In this document: in pieces, positions 42,393 to 51,253 of the stretch
Layout: each line of letters starts with the position of its first letter
How positions within the stretch are numbered: the first letter of the stretch is position 1
Assembly (NCBI GenBank): GCA_003096535.1
Contig: QEKJ01000001.1
Span: 434,001-498,000 of the forward strand
Direction: 5' to 3'
DNA length: 64,000 nucleotides
Source: Agathobaculum butyriciproducens
GTDB lineage: Bacteria; Bacillota; Clostridia; Oscillospirales; Butyricicoccaceae
Notes under the pieces: generated by a model
The model's input: the letters and a program-made list of their open reading frames with translations, nothing else
Told to the model about the DNA's origin: nothing
The model's database searches: none
Translations under genes and position numbers: made by a program

Positions 42393-43110
42393 AATACGGA
42401 ATGGGTGCTAACCCTTAGCTGGGGTTCCAAAAGGATAGACACCAAAGTTTGCCCGTAGGCCACTAAACCTTGTTCCCGCGCCGTGCGCGGATTAAACGAG
42501 TACTATCCTCTTGGGACTCCAGTTTCCTTTATTTGTTTGTCTGGCGAAAATCGGAGAGCGGCGACCGCTTCGAAATTTGGGAACGGCAGTCGGGTGACCG
42601 TTGCGAGTCTTTCTCCGCCTTTTCGCAGTTCACAGATAACTTACCGCTACACAGGCGGTTTCATCTCAGCAGGCGCGACATACCCGTGTCGCGCAACTCG
42701 TTAGTCTGGATATGACAGACAGCACCTGCGAATTTATCTATTTAGAACCGTTTAGCCGCGCAGGTGCTTTCTATTACCACGTGCCGACAAATTGTGCAGC
42801 ACTGCTATGCCGCACCTTGCGTTGATGAAACCGTATGTGTAGCAGCAAGGTATCCGACCCTTCGAATAGGTTGAGAAAGACACGGTAGTAAAAATCCTCT
42901 GCCGTTCCCCTATTTCGGAGCGGTCGCCAGTCTCTGGTATGCGCCAGACTAAGAAATAAAGTGAAACGGGAGTTAAGAGGGTAGAAACCGCAGGTGTCTA
43001 CCCTCTTGCCCCCGCCGCCGAGCGCGGCAAATCCTCTCGCTGAGGTTCAGCGAAAAACACCCCGCCCGTTCGGGCGAACCGCCTGCGCGGTTCGTGTGCC
43101 CCAGAAAGCC
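42393..43110 (+). repeat. Long palindromic intergenic element, copy 3
   Basis: Third copy. The left end, CTAAAGAAT...GAATGGGTGCTAACCC and GCTGGGGTTCCAAAAGGATAG, is the reverse complement of the right end of copy 1. Its terminal hairpin has an extra 50-bp insert (about 42450-42502) with its own CCGCGC/GCGCGG stem. The arms (about 42540-42690 and 42830-42960) match those of copies 1 and 2. The core lacks the GGTGAATTGCCC...GGGGGATA module and has only CGACATACCCGTGTCG. The right end is the AAGAGGGTAG hairpin (42977-43012) and the GC-rich tail shared with copies 2 and 4. No gene in 42359-43180. Confidence 0.8.
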
Positions 43111-43130
43111 GGTGCCGAATATCTGAACGC

Positions 43131-43165
43131 AAAAAAGACAGACCGCAACAGTGATCTGTCTTTTA
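43131..43165 (-). terminator. Terminator of the symporter gene
   Basis: AAAAGACAGATCAC...GTCTGTCTTTTTT on the minus strand: stem AAAGACAGA/TCTGTCTTT with a T-run, 15 nt past the stop. Confidence 0.85.
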
Positions 43166-43180
43166 TTTCGGTTTGCTTTA

Positions 43181-44776
43181 TCAGCCGCCCAGACCCAGAG
43201 GAGAGAACAGCACATAAATGCCTGCCAGCAGGATGAACGTAACTGCGATAACCGGCTTGCGGTACTTCCACGGGGTCATATCAACAACCTCGAGGTCAGG
43301 CAGTACATACGCTTCCTTGCGCGGTGCAGCCTTGGTCAGAATCGCCATCAGGATCAGGTCAATTACGAATGCGCCTACTTCAAAGTACAGGAAGTGGAAC
43401 GGCAGAAGGTTCATCATCAGGCCATAGCATACGATATGGACAATGATGGCAACCTTCGGTGCAAAGCTCGGCATGCGCGGAGCCAGAATACCCATAACAA
43501 CGATGGCCAGAACCGGAACGCCGTAGTAGCCCCACATCTGATTGAGGAAGGTGCTGATGCCGGCCGGCAGATACAGCAGGAACGGTGCGATAATAATGGA
43601 TGCCAGACACAGCACGATGCCGAAACGCTTTGCAATGGTGATCAGCTGTGCATCCGTGCGCTTCCTCTTGGAGATAACCGGAAGGATGTCCAGGGTGAAC
43701 AGCGTCATGGAGCTGTTCAGTACCGAGTTAAAGGAGGACAGGATCGCACCGAACATGACTGCTGCAAAGAAACCCAGTACCGGAGTCGGCAGGATGTCCT
43801 TGATCAGAGACGGGTACGCCATATCGAAGTCGGTCAGTACGCCGCCGTCACGGATGAACTGGATCACGCCGGGCGCTACCAGAAAGATCGGGCAGAATAC
43901 GCAGGTAAGACCGGTCAGCAGCGAGCCTTTCTGCGCTTCCTTCAGGTTCTTCGCGCCGAGTACGCGCTGCATGATGGACTGGTTGGTGCACCAGTAAGAG
44001 ATATGGTTGATACCACAGCCAAGTACGATCATCGGCCACGGAATGTACGGCGGCTGTGCGTTGGCAGGCTGGATCGCATTCAGGTGCTCCGGAGAGGAGG
44101 TAGCGAAAAGACGGATGCCTTCTGCGATGCTGCCGTCGCCCAGCGCGATAAATGCCAGAACCGGGATCAGGATGACCGCGCCGATGATAAAGATGATGCC
44201 GTTCAGAGAGTCTGATACGGCTACGGCCTTCAGGCCGCCGAAGATTGCATAGATACCGCCGATTATGCCGAGTGCGACGCACATTACGGTGGTTGCCATG
44301 AAACGGTTGCCGCCCATCAGTGCGGTAATACCGAAGATACGCTCCATCGCTACCGAGCCTGCGTACAGCACCAGCGGCAGCATGGTTACAATATAAGCGA
44401 CAAGGAAAATGAACGATACAATGACGCGGGTTGCGCGGTCAAAGCGGCTTTCCAGAAATTCCGGGATAGTGGAAATGCCTAGCTTGAAATACTTCGGGAT
44501 GAAGAACAGTGCCATCAGCGTCAATGCGATTGGGCACATGGTCTCCCAGCCCATTGCAGTCATGCCGGCTGCATAACCCTGACCGTTGCGGCCTACCAGC
44601 TGCTCCGCGGACAGGTTGGTCATCATCAGAGAACCAAAGATAACCAGACCGCTCAGGCTTCGGCCTCCAAGGAAGTAACCGTCTTTGCTGGTCTCGTCCG
44701 TTCCCTTGGTTTTAAGCCAGCTTACGAATGCCACTGCTACAGTGACAAGCACAAATGAACCCAGTGTAAATACCAT
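43181..44776 (-). CDS. Sodium/solute symporter (SGLT family), polyol or sugar type
   Basis: A 531-residue SSS-family transporter with about 13-14 helices, start MVFTLGSFVLVTVAVAF after GAGGGG. Family features include YFLGGRSLSG, NLSAEQLVGRNGQGYAAGM in the first helices, and the sodium-site region near FNSVLNSSMTLFTLDI. It should import a sugar or polyol, perhaps myo-inositol, with Na+. Context supports this: IolE-like and IolG-like genes and a sugar-binding protein lie upstream on the same strand. The substrate remains inferred. Confidence 0.88.
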   Translation of the reverse strand: MVFTLGSFVLVTVAVAFVSWLKTKGTDETSKDGYFLGGRSLSGLVIFGSLMMTNLSAEQLVGRNGQGYAAGMTAMGWETMCPIALTLMALFFIPKYFKLGISTIPEFLESRFDRATRVIVSFIFLVAYIVTMLPLVLYAGSVAMERIFGITALMGGNRFMATTVMCVALGIIGGIYAIFGGLKAVAVSDSLNGIIFIIGAVILIPVLAFIALGDGSIAEGIRLFATSSPEHLNAIQPANAQPPYIPWPMIVLGCGINHISYWCTNQSIMQRVLGAKNLKEAQKGSLLTGLTCVFCPIFLVAPGVIQFIRDGGVLTDFDMAYPSLIKDILPTPVLGFFAAVMFGAILSSFNSVLNSSMTLFTLDILPVISKRKRTDAQLITIAKRFGIVLCLASIIIAPFLLYLPAGISTFLNQMWGYYGVPVLAIVVMGILAPRMPSFAPKVAIIVHIVCYGLMMNLLPFHFLYFEVGAFVIDLILMAILTKAAPRKEAYVLPDLEVVDMTPWKYRKPVIAVTFILLAGIYVLFSPLGLGG

Positions 44777-44922
44777 TTTCTTGAAACCCCTCTTGTTTGC
44801 TGTGTAAATACGCTGCCACGGGTATTTGCAGCAGCGTGTCCCTCTTTTTCTCTGCAGCCTACAGGATAATCTGTACGGAATTGCTAATTTTGTATATCTC
44901 ATCCAACTTCATTCCATAGCAA

Positions 44923-44958
44923 TGCCCCCTAATCCTGCTTGGGCAGGAGCAGGGGGCA
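44923..44958 (-). promoter_or_regulatory. Stem-loop in the symporter upstream region
   Basis: TGCCCCCT and AGGGGGCA enclose CTGC/GCAG, a two-tier hairpin about 150 nt before the symporter ATG. There is no U-run, so it is more likely a leader or mRNA-stability element than a terminator. Confidence 0.5.
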
Positions 44959-45016
44959 CCACCATATAGAGAAATAGAATGAGAGAAAGGATCTTTGAAA
45001 TTTGCGTTATATCCAT

Positions 45017-45056
45017 ATCGGATTGGCAGAACGTTGGAGCGTTTTCCTGCCGATCC
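45017..45056 (-). promoter_or_regulatory. Stem-loop after the sugar-binding protein gene
   Basis: CGGATTGGCAG and CTGCCGATCCG pair with one bulge around a 17-nt loop, 60 nt past the stop of the binding protein gene. It may protect that mRNA or weakly terminate it. Confidence 0.45.
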
Positions 45057-45119
45057 GGAGAGAGGATCTTACGCGTGAACATTATCGCACAATCTGCGTT
45101 TGTGCGAAATGCAGTTTTC

Positions 45120-46139
45120 TTAGTGGAGCTGCGTCTTCAGGGTATCCAGACGCTCCTGCGCGTTGTCCGGGGTAACTACGTCAGAACCGGAGTCAACGAA
45201 CTCGTCAACGGTCTCGCCGTCCAGAACCTGAACCATGGTCTCAACAGCCTTGTAGCCCATCTCGTAAGCCATCTGGGCAACAGACATCGTCATCTGACCG
45301 TCCAGGATTGCTTCACAAGCAGCGCGGTCACCATTGAAGCCGAGGAAGATGGTGTTCTTATATGCGTCATGGCCCTGCGCTGCACGGGCTGCTGCCATAG
45401 CCATATCGTCGTTGTTTGCGCAAATGATTGCGATGCCTTCCGGATGTGTCTGCATGATAGCTTCCATAGCGGTGGTAGCGCGGTCAGCAGTTGCATCTGC
45501 GTACTGTACTTCATCGCTCAGGAAGGTGCCGCCTGCTTCTTCAACGCCAGCCTTGTAGCCGTTCATACGAGCGGTGTTGGTCTGGTCGCCCTGTACGCCT
45601 GCGATCTCAATGCACTTGATGTCGGTCCATCCGGCAGCCTTGGCAGCCTCTACAGCAGCCTCGCCGCCCTTCTTGGCAGCAGCTTCGTTACCGGTACCTA
45701 CGAAGGACTTAACCTCCGGTGCCGTGAAGTTGGTGTCGATAGCAACAATCGGCAGCTTGGTGCCGCTGACCAGCTGCGCTGCCGTATCCGACTGCAGCGG
45801 AGAAATAACAATGCCGTCATACGTGCCGGAGCTGAGGTCGGTCTCGATCATGTTCTGCATTTCATCGAATGCGGTCTCAGAACTTGGGCCCTTAACCTCT
45901 ACCGTAACCTTGTCCGAATGCTCGGAAGCATAATCCTCAGCGCCCGACTTTACATACTGCCAGTACTCGGCAGCCAGAGTCTTCAGGATAACGCTGACCT
46001 TGTAGCTGCCGCCGGAAGCGGATGCGCCACCGTCATTACTGCTGCCATCGGTCGAGGCAGAATTGCCGCCGCCGCATGCGGTCATCGACAATGCCATCGC
46101 TCCTGCCAGCAACATCGCTAACACTCTCTTCTTGTTCAT
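45120..46139 (-). CDS. Sugar/polyol-binding lipoprotein, periplasmic-binding-protein type 1 fold
   Basis: A 339-residue RbsB-like binding protein. A lipoprotein signal ends at SMTAC (Cys22) and a Ser/Gly linker follows. The PBP1 fold (about 45-335) shows KVSVILKTLAAEYWQYV, DGIVISPLQSDT, PIVAIDTN, IICANNDDMAMAAARAAQ and FLGFNGDRAACEAI. ABC partners are absent on both sides; the nearest transporter is the SGLT symporter 340 bp downstream. It could serve distant ABC genes or a sensor. The inositol-like neighbours suggest a cyclitol ligand. Confidence 0.88.
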   Translation of the reverse strand: MNKKRVLAMLLAGAMALSMTACGGGNSASTDGSSNDGGASASGGSYKVSVILKTLAAEYWQYVKSGAEDYASEHSDKVTVEVKGPSSETAFDEMQNMIETDLSSGTYDGIVISPLQSDTAAQLVSGTKLPIVAIDTNFTAPEVKSFVGTGNEAAAKKGGEAAVEAAKAAGWTDIKCIEIAGVQGDQTNTARMNGYKAGVEEAGGTFLSDEVQYADATADRATTAMEAIMQTHPEGIAIICANNDDMAMAAARAAQGHDAYKNTIFLGFNGDRAACEAILDGQMTMSVAQMAYEMGYKAVETMVQVLDGETVDEFVDSGSDVVTPDNAQERLDTLKTQLH

Positions 46140-46230
46140 AATTTCTTCTCCTCTCTTTTTTCCGGGCCCTGCTCTCTCAGCGCCCTTTTACGCTTGTGTA
46201 TTTCACACTTGCGTGTACTCTTTATCAGCA

Positions 46231-46270
46231 GTCCCTCTTGATTTTCTGTTGGATGAAATTCAAGAGGGAC
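46231..46270 (-). promoter_or_regulatory. Perfect hairpin between the IolE-like and binding-protein genes
   Basis: GTCCCTCTTGA (46231-46241) and TCAAGAGGGAC (46260-46270) form an 11-bp perfect stem with an 18-nt loop, 90 nt before the binding-protein ATG. There is no U-run. Likely an intercistronic processing or stability element that tunes binding protein against enzyme levels. Confidence 0.6.
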
Positions 46271-46341
46271 CGGATAACAAAATAATGAAAACGGGAATAG
46301 TGTAGATGCGATTGTAAAATGGGTATGTGATTACTATTTCA

Positions 46342-47235
46342 TTAGAAGCCTGCCTTGCGCAGGTTCTCACGACCGATGGTAGCCTTTTCGAGCGGTACGT
46401 CGAAGGACTTAACCGGGAACAGATCCTGCTCTACGACGCACCAGCCGTCGTAGCCGCACTCGTCGAGTGCCTTATGCATTGCAGTGAAGTCGATGCTGCC
46501 CTTGCCCGGCTCAACCATGATATCCTCGGTTACAGCCTTAGCGAAGGACCACTTGTTCTCGTCCATCTTAGCCTTAACAGCCAGATCGCAGTCTTTGAAG
46601 TGGATGTACGGGATGCGCTTTGCCCACTTCTTGTAGAAGGAGATCGGCTCGCCGCCGCCGTATACATGGTGGCCGGTGTCGAAGCACAGATCAACGTTGG
46701 TATCATTCAGGAAGCGCTCGATCTGCTCCTCGGTCTGAACGTGGCTGTCAACGTGCGGGTGGAACAGGCCAACAAAGCCGTTCGCAGCGCAGCGGTCAGC
46801 GCACTTCTGTACATTCTTGCAGTAGGTAGCCCACTCCTCGTCGGTCAGCTCCGGATTCATCTCCAGCTCGCCGGTAGCGAGGTTGGTGTACATCGGAGGC
46901 AGCAGAACGATATACTTAGCGGACGGGAAAGCCTTCAGCAGCTTGGAAATATCGTCGATATCCTTCAGCATACCCTCAACAGCAGCGTCGTCGAGGAAGT
47001 TGCCGCCCTCGGTAGCGCCTACCAGAGTCAGGCCGCGCGCATCCATAGCGTTCTTGAGAACCTTGGGATCGTCGTTCGGCATGTAGCCCCAGGGACCGAT
47101 CTCGCAGCCCTCGTAGCCGGCAACCTTCATTTCGTCCAGGCAGCGCCACCACTGGGGCTGTTTTGCGTTGTTCGGATCGCTTGCCGGGAACCATACACCC
47201 CAGGAGTCCGGTGCAATACCAATCTTGATAGCCAT
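46342..47235 (-). CDS. IolE-like sugar-phosphate isomerase/epimerase (inosose dehydratase type)
   Basis: A 297-residue TIM-barrel protein of the AP endonuclease 2/xylose isomerase-like family. IGIAPDSWGVWFP at the start resembles IolE (2-keto-myo-inositol dehydratase). Metal-site candidates are Glu in GATEGGNF, Asp/His in CFDTGHHVYGG, His in YIHFKDCD and Glu in CVVEQDLF. The family also contains epimerases, so IolE is likely but not proven. It lies between the IolG-like dehydrogenase and the binding-protein gene on one strand. Confidence 0.85.
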   Translation of the reverse strand: MAIKIGIAPDSWGVWFPASDPNNAKQPQWWRCLDEMKVAGYEGCEIGPWGYMPNDDPKVLKNAMDARGLTLVGATEGGNFLDDAAVEGMLKDIDDISKLLKAFPSAKYIVLLPPMYTNLATGELEMNPELTDEEWATYCKNVQKCADRCAANGFVGLFHPHVDSHVQTEEQIERFLNDTNVDLCFDTGHHVYGGGEPISFYKKWAKRIPYIHFKDCDLAVKAKMDENKWSFAKAVTEDIMVEPGKGSIDFTAMHKALDECGYDGWCVVEQDLFPVKSFDVPLEKATIGRENLRKAGF

Positions 47236-47351
47236 AATTATATCCTCCCTGTCAAATTATTCAGGAAACTGTCAGCCTTTTCGGTCTCGGCGGGATCGCT
47301 CCCGCCGGAGACCGTTTCGGCATTATGTTTTAATTGATGTAAGCGGACAAC

Positions 47352-48479
47352 TTACTTAACGTCAACCCACTCGTGAGTCTTGGAGGACTCGATAACAGCA
47401 GCTACGGTGCGGTCGATCTTGTAGCCGAACTCGAAGTCGGTTACATAGTCAGCGCCATTGGTGATAGCGTCGAACAGAGCGTGAACCTCGAGGATCTTCA
47501 TGTCGTTGTAAGCGATGGAGATACCGCCTGCCGGCTGGAATGCGGAGTAGCCCTTCATCAGCGGGTTGAGCAGTACGGTGCGGAAGCCGCGGTCGCGCTC
47601 GTTGTCAGACTGGAAGTAAACCTGAACTTCGCCCATGCGCTCCAGATCGTAACGAACAGAACCCTTGGTGCCCTGAATCTCGTAGGTCAGGTAGTTCTTG
47701 CGGCCGGTAGCAACACGCGAGCAAGCGATCTGACCGATAGCGCCGTTAGCGTACTCAGCCATGAAGGTCATGATGTCCTCGTTCTCAACGTCAACCATCT
47801 CGGTGGAGCCTGCGGACTTCGGACGCTTCGGGAATACGGTGGTAGCAACTGCGTTTACCTTGGTGATGTCGCCCATGATGAACTGAGAGATGGACAGCAG
47901 GTGGGAACCGAGGTCGCCCAGAGCACCGCAGCCAGCCAGCTTGTTGATGTGGCGCCAGGTGATCGGGAGGGACTCGTCGAGCAGCTGGTCCTGATCGTAA
48001 GTGCCGGTGAAGCGCATGATCTTGCCGAGAGCGCCGGACTGAACGAGCTCACGAACGTAAGCATTTGCCGGGTTCTGGGTGTTGTTAAAGCCAACGTAGT
48101 TAACTACGCCCTTCTCGGCAGCCAGCTCAGCCAGCTCTCTGGACTCCTCAGCGGAGATGGACAGCGGCTTCTCGCAGTATACGTTCTTGCCGTTCTCCAG
48201 AGCAGCCTTAGCAACTACATAGTGGAAAGCGTTCGGGGTAGCGATATCAACCAGGTCTACGTTCGGGTCGGTAACTACATCGTGCCAGTCGGTGGAGATG
48301 CGCTTGAAGCCGATCTTCTTCTGTGCGGACTTTGCAGCCTCTTCGTTAGCGTCAGCTACGATCTCGAAGGATGCGGTGCCGTAGTCAGGACCAAACAGCA
48401 TCTCAGCGTCAGCCAGTGCAGAGGAATGAGCCTTGCCCATCCAGCCGGAACCTACCAGACCAATACGGATTTCTTTCAT
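47352..48479 (-). CDS. Gfo/Idh/MocA oxidoreductase, inositol 2-dehydrogenase-like
   Basis: A 375-residue NAD(P)-dependent dehydrogenase. The Rossmann fold starts IRIGLVGSGWMGKAHSSAL, and the conserved Lys lies in NVYCEKPLSIS (about 92-102). The C-terminal domain has GALGDLGSHLLS with the catalytic His. It probably oxidises myo-inositol or a related polyol to the ketone that the IolE-like enzyme dehydrates next. It is the first gene of the leftward cluster, behind the promoter at 48586-48614. Confidence 0.88.
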   Translation of the reverse strand: MKEIRIGLVGSGWMGKAHSSALADAEMLFGPDYGTASFEIVADANEEAAKSAQKKIGFKRISTDWHDVVTDPNVDLVDIATPNAFHYVVAKAALENGKNVYCEKPLSISAEESRELAELAAEKGVVNYVGFNNTQNPANAYVRELVQSGALGKIMRFTGTYDQDQLLDESLPITWRHINKLAGCGALGDLGSHLLSISQFIMGDITKVNAVATTVFPKRPKSAGSTEMVDVENEDIMTFMAEYANGAIGQIACSRVATGRKNYLTYEIQGTKGSVRYDLERMGEVQVYFQSDNERDRGFRTVLLNPLMKGYSAFQPAGGISIAYNDMKILEVHALFDAITNGADYVTDFEFGYKIDRTVAAVIESSKTHEWVDVK

Positions 48480-48530
48480 GATAATTTCCTCCTTGACATT
48501 TAAATCTTAGACATACTCTTTTCACGATTT

Positions 48531-48566
48531 ACCGGAAGTTTTTTTGTTTTGTTTTAACTTTCGGTG
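48531..48566. promoter_or_regulatory. Inverted repeat in the leader of the polyol cluster
   Basis: ACCGGAAGTT and AACTTTCGGT pair with one mismatch across a T-rich 16-bp centre, between the promoter at 48586 and the IolG-like start. A repressor or AraC-type site, or a leader hairpin, is possible. Confidence 0.45.
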
Positions 48567-48585
48567 TTTTCGTTTGTTTGACTAT

Positions 48586-48614
48586 ATTATAGCTGCGGAA
48601 GAGTTATATCGCAA
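48586..48614 (-). promoter_or_regulatory. Promoter of the polyol cluster
   Basis: TTGCGA (48614-48609), 17 nt, TATAAT (48591-48586) on the minus strand. Confidence 0.65.
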
Positions 48615-48834
48615 TGCACTGTATAACTCTGTTCTATACAAAAATTACTCTTTTCATTCTGGCATTGTATGGATTGCACACATAAAAGCACAGACGTTTG
48701 AGCACCTTGCTGAATATCAATTTCATTCCGAAAAGCATCAAAAAACCGGCGGAAATTCTTACCCGATTTTATCGTGCGAATATGCCCGTGCACACATTTT
48801 GCGAAAATAAGAAAGGGAACTTTTCATGAGAAAA

Positions 48835-49104
48835 CCCGCAGGATTTTCCGCATGCGAAGCGAACCGAACTTGCCTGCCCGGCAGGGGCACAAGAGGGTAG
48901 AAACCGCAGGTGTCTACCCTCTTGCCCCCCGCCGCGGGCGCGGCAACTCCCCACGCTGAGGTTCAGCGAAAAACGCCCCGCCCGTTCGGGCGAACCGCCT
49001 GCGCGCCTCGTGCCTCCGCACAATCGGTGCAGAAAAGAACTGCCGCCCGGATAGGGCGAACACGCTGACGCAGTTCGCGTACCCCAGATGGCCGGTGCAG
49101 AGCA
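48835..49104 (+). repeat. Palindromic element, terminal part only (copy 4)
   Basis: The AAGAGGGTAG...CTACCCTCTT hairpin (48891-48926) is followed by a GC-rich tail with CTGAGGTTCAGCGAAAAA, GCCCGTTCGGGC, AACCGCCTGCGCG and GACGCAGTTCGCGTACCCC. All are shared with the right ends of copies 2 and 3. The long palindromic arms and core are missing. The remaining gap 48615-48834 shows nothing I can support. Confidence 0.7.
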
Positions 49105-49140
49105 AAACAAAAAGAGGCTCACTCTCGTGAACCTCTTCCG
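49105..49140 (-). terminator. Terminator of rimO-pgsA
   Basis: AAGAGGTTCACGAG...GAGCCTCTTTTTG on the minus strand (stem AAGAGG/CCTCTT, extended with GTTCAC/GTGAGC), 20 nt past the pgsA stop. Confidence 0.8.
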
Positions 49141-49160
49141 CAAATCGTATCAAATTGTAC

Positions 49161-49820
49161 TTATTTTGCTTTCACTGCGCCGTCCTTGATCAAATCCCAG
49201 TTTTTCTTGAGATAATCATAGCCGGAGTAAATGGTAACCAGCGTTACCACCCAGCCGACAATGGTCAGCAGCAGCGGCATACCATCCGCATGAGGGATGA
49301 ACATAACAGCGGTAACACCATCGCCGTCCGCGAAGGCGATACCGTTTGCCAGCGCACCCATGATGATATAATACAGATAAACGACGATGATACCGCCAAT
49401 CTGCACACAGGTCTTGACCTTACCCGTCCACGTTGCGGCGAGCACGCGGCCCTTATTGGCTGCAACCACGCGCAGAGACGTGATGATCAGCTCACGCGCG
49501 AGGATAACGCAGACCATCCAGCCTGCCATCGCCTTCTGCTCTACGAACAGGATGAGCGCGGACGCTACGAGCAGCTTATCGGCCAGCGGATCGACAAATT
49601 TGCCGAAATCCGTCACCTGATTGTACTTTCGCGCCACATAGCCGTCCAGAAAATCCGTGAACGATGCCACGCAGAACAGCACGAGCGCGATGACCGTGCT
49701 GGTCGGGAACGCGGCGAGATACCGGGTCTCATCGATGATCAGCATGGGCTGCGCCGCAAAATAGATGAAAAACGGAATCATCGCAATGCGGGTCAGCGTG
49801 ATTTTGTTTGCGGTTGTCAT
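49161..49820 (-). CDS. pgsA: CDP-diacylglycerol-glycerol-3-phosphate phosphatidyltransferase
   Basis: Membrane enzyme of 219 residues that makes phosphatidylglycerol phosphate. The CDP-alcohol phosphotransferase motif is DFLDGYVARKYNQVTDFGKFVDPLADK (about 56-82), with the DG...AR...G...D...D pattern complete. About six helices. It starts MTTANKITLTRIAMIPFF and lies 6 nt after rimO, so it is co-transcribed; rimO-pgsA is a common pair in Firmicutes. Confidence 0.95.
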   Translation of the reverse strand: MTTANKITLTRIAMIPFFIYFAAQPMLIIDETRYLAAFPTSTVIALVLFCVASFTDFLDGYVARKYNQVTDFGKFVDPLADKLLVASALILFVEQKAMAGWMVCVILARELIITSLRVVAANKGRVLAATWTGKVKTCVQIGGIIVVYLYYIIMGALANGIAFADGDGVTAVMFIPHADGMPLLLTIVGWVVTLVTIYSGYDYLKKNWDLIKDGAVKAK

Positions 49821-49826
49821 AGGAAA

Positions 49827-51161
49827 TTATGCCTCCTTCTGACGGACACCGAGCAGGTCGGGTCCAAGGCTTTCAGTGATGAGAACGGACACAAACTCGC
49901 CTTCTGCCGGTTCGTTATCCGCCGCGTCAAAGTAGACGTGGCCGTCTACCTCGACCGAATCCGCGTAGGTACGGCCATACCACAGGTCCTGCTCCTCGTC
50001 AAAGCCCTCGCAGAGCACCTGCATGACCTCACCGTGGCGGGAGGTATTGTAGTCGTCGAGCACACCGGACTGCAGCTCTTCGACGATCAGACGGCGGTTC
50101 TGCTTGGTCTCGTCGTCGATCTGGTCGGGCAGCTCTGCAGCCTCCGTGCCTTCCTCCGGCGAATACTCGAACACACCGACACGCTCAATGCCGACATTCT
50201 GCAGGAACTCACACAGCTCGGCAAACTCGTCCTCGGTCTCGCCCGGCAGACCGACGATCAGGCTTGTACGCAGTACAAGACCCGGAATACGCTCGCGCAT
50301 ATCCTCGATCAGCCTGGTAAATTCCGCGCCGTCACCCGGACGGTGCATGGCACGCAGAATGCGCTTAGAGACATGCTGCAGCGGAATATCCAGATACTTT
50401 ACGATTTTCGGCTCATCCGCAATCACGTCGATCAGCTCGTCCGTAATCTGGTCGGGATAGAGATAGTGCAGACGAATCCAGGTAAAGTCCATCTTGCACA
50501 GCTCGCGGAGCAGCTCGGGCAGCAGACGCTTGTGCTCGGGCAGGTCCATACCGTACTTGGTGATGTCCTGCGCGATGACGATCAGCTCCTTAACGCCTGC
50601 GTCAGAGAGCGCACGCGCTTCCTCGAGCAGCGATGCCATCTCACGGCTGCGGTAACGGCCGCGCAGCTTGGGGATGATACAGTACGCGCAGGTGTTCGAG
50701 CAGCCCTCCGCAATCTTAAAGTATGCGGTGTACGAGGGTGTCAGGCGGTCACGGCTGCCGTCGAGTGCAGCAGAGGTCATATCAGCCATGTACGCCGCCT
50801 GCTGCCCCTTGAGCGCCGCATTGGCCGCGTCCACGATGTCATCATAGCTGCCCGTTCCGCAGAATACGTCGATCTCGGGCAGCTCAGCGCGCATCTCGTC
50901 AGCATAGCGCTGCACCAGACAGCCGGTCACGACCAGACCCTTCATATTGCCGGTCTGCTTGTTCTGGGCGGTCTCCAGAATGGTTTCGATAGCCTCGGTC
51001 TTAGCGGCTTCGATGAAGCCGCAGGTGTTGACAACGCCAACGTCTGCTTCGGTCATATCCTCGGTGATCTCCCAGCCTGCGTCCCGCAGCCGGGCCAGCA
51101 TGTGCTCGCTGTCCACGAGGTTTTTCGCGCAGCCGAGCGAAATAAGTCCTAATTTCGGCAT
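49827..51161 (-). CDS. rimO: Ribosomal protein S12 methylthiotransferase RimO
   Basis: Radical-SAM methylthiotransferase of 444 residues that modifies an aspartate of S12. The start MPKLGLISLGCAKNLVDSE follows AAGGAGA. The N-terminal UPF0004 domain has cysteines at GCAKN, NTCGF and TGCLVQ. The radical-SAM cluster is CSNTCAYC (about 145-152), followed by PKLRGRYRSR. The C-terminal TRAM domain spans about 375-440. RimO rather than MiaB, from GLISLGCAKNLVDSE and the S12-type core. Confidence 0.95.
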   Translation of the reverse strand: MPKLGLISLGCAKNLVDSEHMLARLRDAGWEITEDMTEADVGVVNTCGFIEAAKTEAIETILETAQNKQTGNMKGLVVTGCLVQRYADEMRAELPEIDVFCGTGSYDDIVDAANAALKGQQAAYMADMTSAALDGSRDRLTPSYTAYFKIAEGCSNTCAYCIIPKLRGRYRSREMASLLEEARALSDAGVKELIVIAQDITKYGMDLPEHKRLLPELLRELCKMDFTWIRLHYLYPDQITDELIDVIADEPKIVKYLDIPLQHVSKRILRAMHRPGDGAEFTRLIEDMRERIPGLVLRTSLIVGLPGETEDEFAELCEFLQNVGIERVGVFEYSPEEGTEAAELPDQIDDETKQNRRLIVEELQSGVLDDYNTSRHGEVMQVLCEGFDEEQDLWYGRTYADSVEVDGHVYFDAADNEPAEGEFVSVLITESLGPDLLGVRQKEA

Positions 51162-51253
51162 GAGATTCTCCTTCTTGTCCACATTATTATTCTATTTTAT
51201 TATACCGCACAATTTCGGGTTTGTCACCACTGACTGACGGAAAATTTGGCATA

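Noticed and set aside
48544-48810. 88-residue ORF to the right of the polyol cluster promoter
   Set aside because: No ribosome site, overlaps the promoter and leader repeat, and has no recognisable domain.
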